Assembly: GCA_041821265.1 (NCBI GenBank)
Contig: JBGUEQ010000015.1
Coordinates: 28,882-92,881, forward strand
Source: Lachnotalea sp041821265
GTDB lineage: Bacteria; Bacillota; Clostridia; Lachnospirales; Lachnospiraceae
Length of the DNA stretch: 64,000 bases
Reading direction: 5' to 3'
In this document: positions 1 through 8,237 of the stretch, piece by piece
Layout of the letters: the number at the start of each line of letters is the position of its first letter
Numbering within the stretch: the stretch's first letter is position 1
The notes under the pieces: generated by a model
Databases searched by the model: none
What the model was told of the DNA's origin: nothing
Seen by the model: only the letters and a program-made list of their open reading frames with translations
Program-made: the position numbers and the translations under genes

Positions 1-1
1 G

Positions 2-1384
2 AAGAATAATAAGCGTAGAGTGGTTATAGTTGAAAATGAAATTAGTCAACCAACGATGGAAGAAATAGCTGGTATAAAAAGAAGTAATTATATGAATCAA
101 GAGCAAATGCTTTTAGATTTGTCAAAAAACATTCAGTATTCAGCAAATATAGAGTTACAAAGATTAATGATAAAGAACTTTGTTGATTTGATTGTTGAAG
201 AAAGTAAGAAAAGTGATTCTAATTTAAATAAATTAACCAATCAAGCAGTATATATATTATGTTGGCTAAGAAGGTATATAGCAGATTTATTTTTAAATTG
301 GAAAATGCCTGATGTATCTTGCTTCATATACTTGGGCAGTTGCAAAAATGAATCAGAAGTTATATTTCTAAAGTTTTTGTCAAGACTACCTATAGATGTA
401 CTTATACTGATTCCTGATTTAAATTCACAGTATTTACTTAAAGATACTGTATTATATGATAAGAAGTATAGTGCTTCGCTAGTGGTCGATAAATTTCCAT
501 GTGAAAATACAGACATTCATATGGGTACAGCGGCATTTCATGCAGAACGCGAGTTAGATACTTTGATGTATCAGGATTCGGGAATATATAGAAATCGCCA
601 ATATGATAAGGCGATTGCGGTAAACTTGAACACTATGTATGAGGAAATTTCAATTTTATGGGATCAGGAATTAAATTATCGCCCAAATTTTAGTGTAGTA
701 GATTCTGTAGTTAGTATTCCAGTAATATTCTCGAAGATATCAGGAGTGAAAGAAGGTAATATAGCACAGTACTGGCAGAGTATTAAGACGTTAATCACCG
801 CAGAAACATTTGTGATTAAAAGTATTCCTTGTATTAATGGGACCGACGTGAATCCAGTGAAAGGTCATACAGCAGAATTCTTGAAAAATGGTAAAATTCA
901 AAAGAACAAAATTAAATTGCATTCGGCTTATCAATATAGCTTCTTACGTGAAGAAATGCAGGATTATATATTAGATAAGTTACAGTTATTGATAGATCAT
1001 AAAACCATTAAAGGAACTTTCGAGAATGGTACAGAATATACAATTGTAGCGACAGTACTTAATTTGAATCAAGCAATCGTTAGAATGATTCAGAAATTTG
1101 ATTTTACTAAGAAGAATCCCAAAGTTATATACATCAATACAACTGAAAGTATTATGTCGTTGGAAGATAGTATCATGTTAGCTTTTTTAAATCTATTGGG
1201 TTTTGACATTATTTTCTTTATTCCTACAGGGTATCAAAATATTGAGAAATATTTTAATGAAAAAACAATGGAAGAACATCAAATAGGTGATTATATATAT
1301 GATCTACACACACCTAATTTTGATACAATTTCATCAAATACACGTCCATCATGGCGTGAAATTATATTTAAGAGAGGTAATTAA
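2..1384 (+). CDS. YceG-like Ter-associated protein, 5' end cut off by window edge
   Basis: This reading frame is open to the left edge, so the first in-frame GTG at base 20 is probably internal and the true start lies outside the window. About 460 codons are visible. The sequence resembles the C-terminal part of the Bacillus YceG-type proteins of the tellurite/toxic-anion (Ter) gene clusters, normally a little over 500 residues long. I see no classical catalytic motif. The placement 3 bases before a telA-like gene and upstream of three terD genes is what makes the assignment convincing. The biochemical function of the family is not established; it is thought to belong to the cytoplasmic biosynthetic module of Ter systems. 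Co-transcription with the following genes is likely because there is no gap. Confidence 0.7.
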   Translation, partial: KNNKRRVVIVENEISQPTMEEIAGIKRSNYMNQEQMLLDLSKNIQYSANIELQRLMIKNFVDLIVEESKKSDSNLNKLTNQAVYILCWLRRYIADLFLNWKMPDVSCFIYLGSCKNESEVIFLKFLSRLPIDVLILIPDLNSQYLLKDTVLYDKKYSASLVVDKFPCENTDIHMGTAAFHAERELDTLMYQDSGIYRNRQYDKAIAVNLNTMYEEISILWDQELNYRPNFSVVDSVVSIPVIFSKISGVKEGNIAQYWQSIKTLITAETFVIKSIPCINGTDVNPVKGHTAEFLKNGKIQKNKIKLHSAYQYSFLREEMQDYILDKLQLLIDHKTIKGTFENGTEYTIVATVLNLNQAIVRMIQKFDFTKKNPKVIYINTTESIMSLEDSIMLAFLNLLGFDIIFFIPTGYQNIEKYFNEKTMEEHQIGDYIYDLHTPNFDTISSNTRPSWREIIFKRGN

Positions 1385-1387
1385 GTT

Positions 1388-2545
1388 ATGGCTTTAGATT
1401 TTAGTAAAACGCAAATGCAGCAACAGTCAGCAACAAATACTACCCCGGTTAATGAACTAAATGAAATCGATGTAGTGCAACAGTATGATATTGCTACGGA
1501 TAGACAGCAAATGAACACGCAGTTGGTTAATTCAGCAGAAGTAGATGCATTGGTAAGTCAGATTGAAGTAAATAGTCTTGAAACAATTGTTTCTTTTGGT
1601 TCAAAAGCAGCTGAGGAAATTTCAAAAGCTTCCGATATCGTTTTAAATAGCATGAATATGTCTCAATTAGATGATTCAAGCGAAATGCTTAACACTTTGG
1701 CTAAAATCATGTCAAAGTTTGATATCGATGAGATTAAAGAAAATCCAAAATTGTTTGATAAGCTATTTGGAAATTTACGAAAACAACTCGATAAAATATT
1801 AGCAAAATATCATACAATGGGTGATGAAGTTGATAAGATTTATGTACAGTTAAAAAAGTATGAAGCAGAAATTAACCAATCAAATCGTAAGTTAGATGAG
1901 ATGTTTAAAGCAAATGTTAATTACTATCATGAACTTGTAAAGTATATTCTAGCTGGCGAACAAGGATGCAAAGAAATAGAAGATTATATTACACAGAGAA
2001 AAAATGATATGGAAACGACAGGAGATAACTCGATACAATTTGAAATACAAAGTTTAGAACAAGCGTTAATGATGCTTGAACAAAGAACTCAGGATTTAAG
2101 AACCGCTGAAAATGTAGCAATGCAGTCCGTCCCAATGATCAAGACGATGGAATTTAGTAACATGAATCTGGTTCGGAAAATTAATTCTGCATTTATTATA
2201 ACATTACCAGTATTTAAGCAGGCGTTGGCACAGGCAATTATGTTGAAAAGACAAAGAATACAGGCAGAAGCTATGTCGGCATTGGATGAAAAAACGAACG
2301 AGATGCTTATCAAGAATGCAAGAAATACAGTAGAACAGTCAAAGATGACAGCAAGATTAGCTTCAGGAAGCTCAATTAAAATTGAAACATTAGAGGAAAC
2401 CTGGAGAACTATTACAAGTGGCATTGATGAGACACAACAGATTCAGGAAAATGCTAAAAAACAACGTATTGAAGATCAAAAAAGACTTGAAACTATTAAA
2501 ACAGAGTTTAATAACAAGTATCATATGCCAAATAAAACAAAATAA
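1388..2545 (+). CDS. TelA-family toxic anion resistance protein
   Basis: A 385-residue, charged, almost entirely helical cytoplasmic protein with long heptad-like stretches (about residues 100-260) and no membrane segment, matching the TelA/KlaA/YceH family (toxic anion resistance) in length and composition. The C-terminal half carries family-like segments such as SVPMIKTMEFSNMNLVRKI and a run rich in A, M and Q (about 275-340). TelA proteins accompany TerD proteins in Ter clusters and are linked to tellurite, colicin and stress resistance, though the reaction, if any, is unknown. It begins 3 bases after the YceG-like gene and is followed 20 bases later by terD, so it belongs to the same operon. 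Start chosen at ATG 1388 after a GAGAGG-like site. Confidence 0.85.
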   Translation: MALDFSKTQMQQQSATNTTPVNELNEIDVVQQYDIATDRQQMNTQLVNSAEVDALVSQIEVNSLETIVSFGSKAAEEISKASDIVLNSMNMSQLDDSSEMLNTLAKIMSKFDIDEIKENPKLFDKLFGNLRKQLDKILAKYHTMGDEVDKIYVQLKKYEAEINQSNRKLDEMFKANVNYYHELVKYILAGEQGCKEIEDYITQRKNDMETTGDNSIQFEIQSLEQALMMLEQRTQDLRTAENVAMQSVPMIKTMEFSNMNLVRKINSAFIITLPVFKQALAQAIMLKRQRIQAEAMSALDEKTNEMLIKNARNTVEQSKMTARLASGSSIKIETLEETWRTITSGIDETQQIQENAKKQRIEDQKRLETIKTEFNNKYHMPNKTK

Positions 2546-2565
2546 AATAATGGAGGTAATTAGTT

Positions 2566-3147
2566 ATGCCAATTAATTTATCAAAGGGTCAGAAAGTTGA
2601 TTTGACAAAGGGAAATCCAGGATTAAAAAATATTATGATAGGTTTAGGTTGGGATGTTAATGCATTTGATTCAGGTGCAGCTTTTGATTTGGATGCTGCT
2701 GCGTTTTTATTAAGCGAAAATGGAAAGTGTCCATCTGAAAAAGAATTTATATTTTATGGTAATCTTGAGCATACGAGTGAATCGGTGAAACATATGGGAG
2801 ATAATTTGACCGGTGAAGGTGATGGAGATGATGAACAAGTTCAGATTGATTTAAGTAAAATCCCATCTAATATTTCAAAGATAGCATTTACCGTAACAAT
2901 TTATGAACCAGAAAGTAGAAGACAGAATTTTGGACAAGTTTCTAATGCATTTATTAGAATCGTTGATGAAAGTACAAACATAGAATTAATAAGATATGAC
3001 TTAGGCGAAGATTTTTCCATTGAAACAGCTGTAGTAGTTGGAGAGTTATATAGAAATAATGGAGAATGGAAGTTTAATGCAATTGGAAGTGGATTCCAAG
3101 GCGGATTAGGTGCATTATGTACTCACTACGGAATTGATGTGTTATAA
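2566..3147 (+). CDS. terD: TerD-family calcium-binding stress protein, copy 1
   Basis: A 193-residue protein with the complete TerD fold signature: N-terminal SKGQKVDLTKGNPGLKNI, then GWDVNAFDSG and FDLDAAAFLL. The acidic loop GEGDGDDEQVQIDLS (about 84-98) and the terminal IGSGFQGGLGALC segment complete it. The acidic residues of the GWD and GDGDDE segments are those that bind calcium in characterised TerD proteins. It is cytoplasmic or membrane-peripheral and contributes to tellurite, phage and general stress tolerance in Ter systems. A GGAGG site lies just upstream of the ATG. It is the first of three tandem paralogues separated by 14 and 45 bases and is closest to copy 2, so the array is a duplication. 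Confidence 0.95.
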   Translation: MPINLSKGQKVDLTKGNPGLKNIMIGLGWDVNAFDSGAAFDLDAAAFLLSENGKCPSEKEFIFYGNLEHTSESVKHMGDNLTGEGDGDDEQVQIDLSKIPSNISKIAFTVTIYEPESRRQNFGQVSNAFIRIVDESTNIELIRYDLGEDFSIETAVVVGELYRNNGEWKFNAIGSGFQGGLGALCTHYGIDVL

Positions 3148-3161
3148 AGGAGGAAATAAGA

Positions 3162-3743
3162 ATGCCAGTTAGCTTACAAAAAGGTCAAAAAGTTAGTATA
3201 ACAAAAGGAAATCCGGGCTTAACCAAGGTAGTTGTTGGATTAGGCTGGGATGTGAATCAATTTGATACAGGTGGAGCTTTTGATTTGGATACAGCAGCTT
3301 TTTTACTCGCTGATAATGGTAAGGTATCGAAATCTGAGGATTTTGTATTCTTTGGTAATTTGAAACATCCATCAGGTTGCGCAGAGCATTTAGGTGACAA
3401 TTTAACTGGAGCAGGAGATGGAGATGATGAACAGATTAAATTTAATTTGTCATTAGTTCCAGCTAATCTTACAAAAATAGCTTTTTCAGTTACGATATAT
3501 GAGGCTGAATCAAGACGACAGAATTTTGGTCAGGTTAATAATGCATTTATAAGAATCTGTAATGAAGATACTGGGGAAGAAATACTTAGATATGATCTTG
3601 GTGAGGATTTTTCCATTGAAACAGCAGCAGTCTTTGGCGAGATGTATATCAACAATGGTGAATGGAAGTTTAATGCAATTGGTAGTGGATATCAAGGCGG
3701 TCTGGCAGCTCTTTGTGCTAATTATGGAGTTGATATTGAATAG
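3162..3743 (+). CDS. terD: TerD-family calcium-binding stress protein, copy 2
   Basis: A 193-residue paralogue of the upstream terD product, with the same length and the same landmarks: QKGQKVSITKGNPGLTKV at the start, GWDVNQFDTGG, FDLDTAAFLLADNG, the acidic AGDGDDEQIKFNLS loop, and the C-terminal IGSGYQGGLAALC. All acidic residues expected to bind calcium are present. An AAAGGAGG ribosome site sits 10 bases before ATG 3162. The 14-base gap to copy 1 indicates one transcript. In Ter clusters paired TerD paralogues are common and may form mixed assemblies; that is family knowledge and not visible here. Confidence 0.95.
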   Translation: MPVSLQKGQKVSITKGNPGLTKVVVGLGWDVNQFDTGGAFDLDTAAFLLADNGKVSKSEDFVFFGNLKHPSGCAEHLGDNLTGAGDGDDEQIKFNLSLVPANLTKIAFSVTIYEAESRRQNFGQVNNAFIRICNEDTGEEILRYDLGEDFSIETAAVFGEMYINNGEWKFNAIGSGYQGGLAALCANYGVDIE

Positions 3744-3788
3744 TAAGATTGAGAAGAAACGCAGAACCTAAATAAGGAGGAATATAAA

Positions 3789-4382
3789 ATGTCGATTAGT
3801 TTGCAAAAAGGACAAAAAGTTAGTTTGTCAAAAGAAAATTCAGGGCTTTCAAAGGTAGTAATCGGATTAGGATGGGATGAAGTGAAGCAAGCAAAAGGAG
3901 GGTTTTTTGCTCCAAAGCCACAACCTATTGATTGTGATGCATCCGCATTGTTATTACAAAATGATCACTTGGCTGGTAAAGATGATATTATTTATTTCGG
4001 TAATCTGAAACATGTTTCAGGTACCGTTCAACATATGGGTGATAATCTAACTGGTGCTGGCGAGGGAGATGATGAACAAATTGTAGTAGATTTATCAAAG
4101 ATTCCAACACAGTATGATAAAATAATTGTTGTAGTAAATATTTATCAAGCACTTCAGAGAAAACAGCATTTTGGATTAATTCAAAACGCATTTATTAGGT
4201 TAGTTGATGGTAAAACGAATGTAGAAATGTGTAAATATAATTTAACTGATGATTACTCAGGTATGACAGCAATGATTTTTGGAGAAGTATATAGACATAA
4301 TGATGAATGGAAATTTAATGCAATTGGACAAGGAACAAATGATCCGGGTATAGGTGAATTTGCAAACAGATATGCAAAATAG
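3789..4382 (+). CDS. TerD-family protein, divergent copy 3
   Basis: A 197-residue TerD paralogue that differs from copies 1 and 2. After GWDEVKQ it carries an inserted, basic, proline-containing segment (KGGFFAPKPQPIDCDAS, about residues 33-49), and its C-terminus ends IGQGTNDPGIGEFANRYAK rather than the GGLxALC type. The acidic loop AGEGDDEQIVVDLS is retained. Such insert-bearing versions are typical of the third TerD paralogue in Firmicute Ter operons. AAGGAGG precedes ATG 3789. It ends the terD array; a hairpin and a separate ribosome binding site lie between it and the ATPase gene. Calcium binding is likely but one ligand region is altered by the insert. Confidence 0.93.
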   Translation: MSISLQKGQKVSLSKENSGLSKVVIGLGWDEVKQAKGGFFAPKPQPIDCDASALLLQNDHLAGKDDIIYFGNLKHVSGTVQHMGDNLTGAGEGDDEQIVVDLSKIPTQYDKIIVVVNIYQALQRKQHFGLIQNAFIRLVDGKTNVEMCKYNLTDDYSGMTAMIFGEVYRHNDEWKFNAIGQGTNDPGIGEFANRYAK

Positions 4383-4405
4383 GATTGAAATGTGTGTGCA
4401 TTAGT

Positions 4406-4450
4406 AAGGAGGAGAAAGGTGTTGATTTTGTTTCAACGTCTCTCCTCCTT
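4406..4450 (+). promoter_or_regulatory. Strong hairpin between terD copy 3 and the ATPase gene
   Basis: A perfect 10-base stem (4406-4415 with 4441-4450, AAGGAGGAGA against TCTCCTCCTT) encloses a second 5-base stem (4421-4425 with 4432-4436). It is not followed by a run of T, so it is not a standard intrinsic terminator. The left arm is itself a Shine-Dalgarno-like sequence that would be hidden in the stem. It may act as a processing or partial termination point that lowers ATPase expression relative to terD, or stabilise the upstream 3' end. Confidence 0.6.
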
Positions 4451-4479
4451 ATGTTATAAAGATACACTAGGAGGAATTT

Positions 4480-7149
4480 ATGAATTATAACGGACTTACA
4501 GATATAGAAGTTGAAGCTTCTAGAGCAAAATATGGATCAAATAGTATTCCAGATTCAGAACCAACAACTTTTTGGGCAGAGTTTAAAGAAACTTTCAAAG
4601 ATCCAATGATTAAGATATTATTAGCCATTGCAGCGCTAATGATTGTAATGTTTTTCTTTGGATATTCAGAAATCTATGAGCCTGCTGGAACAATTTTTGC
4701 AGTATTATTAGTTGCATTTGTAACTGCAAAAACAGGTGTGGCTAGTGATTCAAAGTATAGGGAATTAAAAGATAATACCCAAAATGATCAATGTAAAGTA
4801 CATCGAAATGGTGCTATAACAGTAATGGATGTAGATGATGTAGTAGTTGGTGATAAGATATTATTACAATCAGGAGATAAGATTCCAGCAGATGGAGTTT
4901 TAATTTCAGGTGATTTAAGAGTTGATAATTCATCGCTTAATGGTGAAGCAGAAGAATGTAAGAAAACAGCATCAGATGTGAGCTTTCAATTATCGGATGA
5001 TATTACAGGCGATACATTTGTAGATGACCATTCACTTTTTAGAGGTGCAGTAGTTTTTGATGGCGAAGGCATTCTTGATGTAAGAAAAGTTGGATTGAAA
5101 ACTATGATGGGTAAAATGGCTGAAGAAATGCAGGAAGAGGAGTTAGAATCACCTCTTAAAGTAAAACTTGGCAAATTAGCTGGTCAAATCTCTAAGTTTG
5201 GTTATATTGGAGCTATTGTGATTTCTGTTTTATACTTTGCATATTTTATTATATCAGCAGGCGGTTTTGCAGCATATTTTTCAATTGGTGTTACTGAGAT
5301 AGTGAAAGATCTAGTTGATGCAGTATCATTGGCAGTTGTTATTATTGTATGCGCAGTGCCAGAAGGCTTACCATTAATGATCTCACTTGTGTTAATGCAA
5401 AATACAAGTAAGATGTTAGAACACAATGTTCTTGTAAGAAAAGCAGAAGGTATTGAAACCGCTGGCTCATTGAATATTCTATTTAGTGATAAAACTGGTA
5501 CCATAACAAAAGGTCAGCTTGAAGTTGTAGACTTTTTTACAGCAGATGGTAATTCAATTGACATCAAAGAACTTAGTAAGCATAGTAAGATAAATGGTCT
5601 TGTGGATTTGGCAATAGGTAAAAACACCCATTCCATGTTTGATGCAGAGCATAAAGTGATTTGTGGAAATTCTACTGATCAGGCATTAATGAAATTTATT
5701 GGTGAAAAAACATATAATGTACTGAAAAATGATCAAGATTGTGTAGTAAGCGTTGCACAGGGATTTAATTCTACAAACAAATACAGCCAAGCAAGGATTG
5801 ATAAATTAGGAAAGACATTTTATAAGGGTGCACCTGAAAAACTTACCAATAATGCTACAAAGTATTTGGATAGTGAAGGTGAAATAAAAACATTAGATAA
5901 AGCTGCTTTGAATGAAAAAATAGAAGAATTAGCAAAAAAAGCAATGAGAGTTTTAGCATTCGGTTATTCAGAAAAAAATCTTATTGAAAATCAAGTGAAT
6001 GATGATATTGTAATCATTGGATTAGTTGGTATAAGAGATGATGTAAGACCAGAAGCAAAAGAGGCTATTGATGAGGTGAAGAGTGCGGGTATTCAAGTGG
6101 TTATGATTACTGGTGACCGTCTTGAAACTGCAATTGCTATAGCAAAAGATGCAGGACTTATTCATGATGAATCAGATCGTGCATTATCATCAGCACAGTT
6201 AAATAAAATGAGTGATGACGAAGTTAAAAAACTTATACCACACATTAAAGTGATAGCACGTGCATTGCCAACTGACAAATCACGTATGGTTAAATTATGT
6301 CAGGAAATGAATTTAGTAGTAGGTATGACTGGAGATGGAGTAAATGATGCACCTGCATTAAAAAGAGCAGATGTAGGATTTGCTATGGGCAGTGGTACAG
6401 AAGCAGCAAAAGAAGCTGGAAAGATTGTAATTCTAGATGATAATTTTAAATCAATTAAGGATGCAATCTGGTATGGAAGAACCATTTATCATAATATTTT
6501 GAAATTTTGTAAATTTCAGCTTGTAATAAATGTGGCAGCTGTTGTAGTAAGTGCAATCGCACCGTTTTTTGGTATTTTAGAGCCACTAAAAGTAACACAT
6601 TTATTATTTGTAAATTTAGTAATGGATAGTTTGGGAGCTATTATGTTAGGTAATGAACCAGCTCTTGAACGGTATATGAAAGAAAAACCAAGAAGAAGAG
6701 ATGAAAACATTATTAGTAAAGAGATGGCGGCTCAAATATTGACAATGGGACTTTGGGTAACGGTTCTTAGTTTTATATATTTAAAGGCACCATTCTTTCG
6801 TTCGTTCTTTGAAAGTGAGGAACAGTTATTAACATCATATTTTGTCTTATTTATTGCTTGTGCCTTATTTAATGGCTTTAATGTCCGAGATGATGGATAT
6901 GGAATATTTAAAGGTTTGAATCAAAATACAGGATTTCTTAAGGTGTTTTTTGCAATCATTTTTGTACAGGCTTTGATTGTTAATGCTGCTTTGGTTCCAA
7001 TCCCAATCTTTAAATGGATTAGCAATATGTTTAGCTGTGTTCCGTTTGGAATTGAAGGATGGATTATGGTGTTTATTTTGGCATCTACAATTATTCCAGT
7101 TGATTTAATTAGAAAGAGCGTTATTAGAAAAAAAGAAATTAACGAATAA
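4480..7149 (+). CDS. P2B-type calcium-transporting P-type ATPase
   Basis: An 889-residue P-type ATPase, full length for bacterial PMCA/SERCA-like pumps. Visible in order: an N-terminal cation-ATPase segment, M1-M2 (about 45-90), the actuator domain, M3-M4 with the calcium-site motif CAVPEGLPL (about 298), the phosphorylation motif SDKTGTITKG (about 337) and KGAPE of the nucleotide-binding domain. The hinge TGDGVNDAPALKRADVG (about 620) and the M6 motif NLVMDS follow, with about ten membrane segments in all. It should export Ca2+ across the cytoplasmic membrane using ATP. The actuator loop reads LNGEAEE where TGES is usual. Its position directly after three calcium-binding TerD genes fits calcium homeostasis in Ter stress systems. 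AGGAGG precedes the ATG. Confidence 0.93.
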   Translation: MNYNGLTDIEVEASRAKYGSNSIPDSEPTTFWAEFKETFKDPMIKILLAIAALMIVMFFFGYSEIYEPAGTIFAVLLVAFVTAKTGVASDSKYRELKDNTQNDQCKVHRNGAITVMDVDDVVVGDKILLQSGDKIPADGVLISGDLRVDNSSLNGEAEECKKTASDVSFQLSDDITGDTFVDDHSLFRGAVVFDGEGILDVRKVGLKTMMGKMAEEMQEEELESPLKVKLGKLAGQISKFGYIGAIVISVLYFAYFIISAGGFAAYFSIGVTEIVKDLVDAVSLAVVIIVCAVPEGLPLMISLVLMQNTSKMLEHNVLVRKAEGIETAGSLNILFSDKTGTITKGQLEVVDFFTADGNSIDIKELSKHSKINGLVDLAIGKNTHSMFDAEHKVICGNSTDQALMKFIGEKTYNVLKNDQDCVVSVAQGFNSTNKYSQARIDKLGKTFYKGAPEKLTNNATKYLDSEGEIKTLDKAALNEKIEELAKKAMRVLAFGYSEKNLIENQVNDDIVIIGLVGIRDDVRPEAKEAIDEVKSAGIQVVMITGDRLETAIAIAKDAGLIHDESDRALSSAQLNKMSDDEVKKLIPHIKVIARALPTDKSRMVKLCQEMNLVVGMTGDGVNDAPALKRADVGFAMGSGTEAAKEAGKIVILDDNFKSIKDAIWYGRTIYHNILKFCKFQLVINVAAVVVSAIAPFFGILEPLKVTHLLFVNLVMDSLGAIMLGNEPALERYMKEKPRRRDENIISKEMAAQILTMGLWVTVLSFIYLKAPFFRSFFESEEQLLTSYFVLFIACALFNGFNVRDDGYGIFKGLNQNTGFLKVFFAIIFVQALIVNAALVPIPIFKWISNMFSCVPFGIEGWIMVFILASTIIPVDLIRKSVIRKKEINE

Positions 7150-7162
7150 GAGAATATTACTA

Positions 7163-7198
7163 GGTATGCGGTGCTATAATGTATCGTATGCCTTTTTT
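7163..7198 (+). terminator. Intrinsic terminator after the ATPase gene
   Basis: An 8-base stem with two G-T wobbles (7163-7170 with 7185-7192, GGTATGCG against CGTATGCC) followed by six T residues (7193-7198). It lies 13 bases after the ATPase stop codon and separates it from the HAD gene. Confidence 0.8.
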
Positions 7199-7260
7199 GT
7201 TTAAGCAGGATAGTTTTACGAACTTTGTTCTTTAGAGAATTTACACTTATGGAGGAAAAT

Positions 7261-8019
7261 ATGGTTGTTTTCAATTCGGATTTGGATAATACTTTGATAT
7301 ATTCATATAAAAGAGATATTGGTGAAAACAAGATTAATGTCGAGTTATATCAAGGTCGCGAAATATCCTATATGACAGAAAAGTCTTATAAAATGTTAGC
7401 TGAAGTTAGAAAGAAAGTTTGTTTTGTTCCTACTACAACTAGAACAATGGAGCAGTATAAGAGGATTGATTTCGGTGGAGAAGTACCAGAATATGCGTTG
7501 GTATGTAATGGAGGTGTTTTGCTAGTAAATGGAATATTAAATGAAGAATGGTACCAAGAATCCATTAAGTTAATAAAAGAATGTAGAAAAGACTTAGAAA
7601 AAGCTATAAAAGTATTAGAAAATGATATAAATAGATGTTTTGAAATACGTTTTATTAATGAGTTATTTGTCTTTTCAAAGAGTAATATACCAGATAAAAC
7701 GGTTGTTATTCTTAAATCAATGCTAAATATAGAAAAAGTTGATGTATTTCATAATGGAACGAAGGTATATGTTGTGCCGAAGCCATTAAATAAAGGGATA
7801 GGCCTAGAACGTTTGAAAATAAAATTATCAGCAGACATCATTTTAGCAGCTGGCGATAGTGAGTTTGATATCCCAATGTTAGAAAAAGCAGATATAGCTT
7901 TTGCACCAGAAGATTTGAATTATAAAAGTAGCGTGAAGAACCAAAATGTAATAGTTTATAGTAATGATAAATTGATTTCTGATGAAGTATTACAGTACAT
8001 ATTGAATCGTGACATGTAA
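7261..8019 (+). CDS. HAD-superfamily hydrolase (Cof/sucrose-phosphatase-like)
   Basis: A 252-residue cytoplasmic HAD phosphatase. Motif I is FNSDLDNTLIY with nucleophile and acid aspartates at residues 7 and 9. Motif II is the threonine in PTTTRT, a conserved Lys occurs near KPLNKG, and motif IV is GDSEFDIPML. The cap between motifs II and III is of the type IIB kind. I chose ATG 7261 because GGAGG lies 5 bases upstream (7251-7255) and the HAD motif begins at once; two in-frame upstream starts (7225, 7249) would sit before or on that site. HAD phosphatases of this sort are regular members of the proposed nucleoside-like biosynthetic module of Ter clusters, so a role there is a reasonable inference. 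The substrate is unknown. Confidence 0.8.
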   Translation: MVVFNSDLDNTLIYSYKRDIGENKINVELYQGREISYMTEKSYKMLAEVRKKVCFVPTTTRTMEQYKRIDFGGEVPEYALVCNGGVLLVNGILNEEWYQESIKLIKECRKDLEKAIKVLENDINRCFEIRFINELFVFSKSNIPDKTVVILKSMLNIEKVDVFHNGTKVYVVPKPLNKGIGLERLKIKLSADIILAAGDSEFDIPMLEKADIAFAPEDLNYKSSVKNQNVIVYSNDKLISDEVLQYILNRDM

Positions 8020-8067
8020 TTAGTTAGTGTGTATCACGTAGTGGTGACTTGAAAGATGTAGACGAAT

Positions 8068-8133
8068 GTTACTGTTCACACAGTAGCTTAACACTAGCTG
8101 TTAAGCTACGTAAGAAAATGATTCAACAGATGA
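8068..8133 (+). repeat. R1 dispersed repeat, copy A (5' half only)
   Basis: These 66 bases match the first half of the R1 element seen in full at 12540-12672 and 45332-45463. They begin GTTACTGTTCACACAGTAGC, contain the AGCTTAAC/GTTAAGCT hairpin, and continue to ATTCAACA. The 3' hairpins of the full copies are missing and unrelated AT-rich sequence follows. Confidence 0.8.
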
Positions 8134-8164
8134 ATTACTATTTTCATAAAGATAAAAGAACAAA

Positions 8165-8193
8165 TGGACACAAGGATTTGTATTTGGTAAAAT
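8165..8193 (+). promoter_or_regulatory. Sigma-A type promoter for the zinc-ribbon/TPM gene pair
   Basis: TGGACA (8165-8170) and TAAAAT (8188-8193) with exactly 17 bases between them, 44 bases upstream of the zinc-ribbon gene and just after R1 copy A. Confidence 0.6.
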
Positions 8194-8237
8194 GAATGAG
8201 TATTTGGTTAAGTAGCTAGAAAGGATACGGTATAAGT

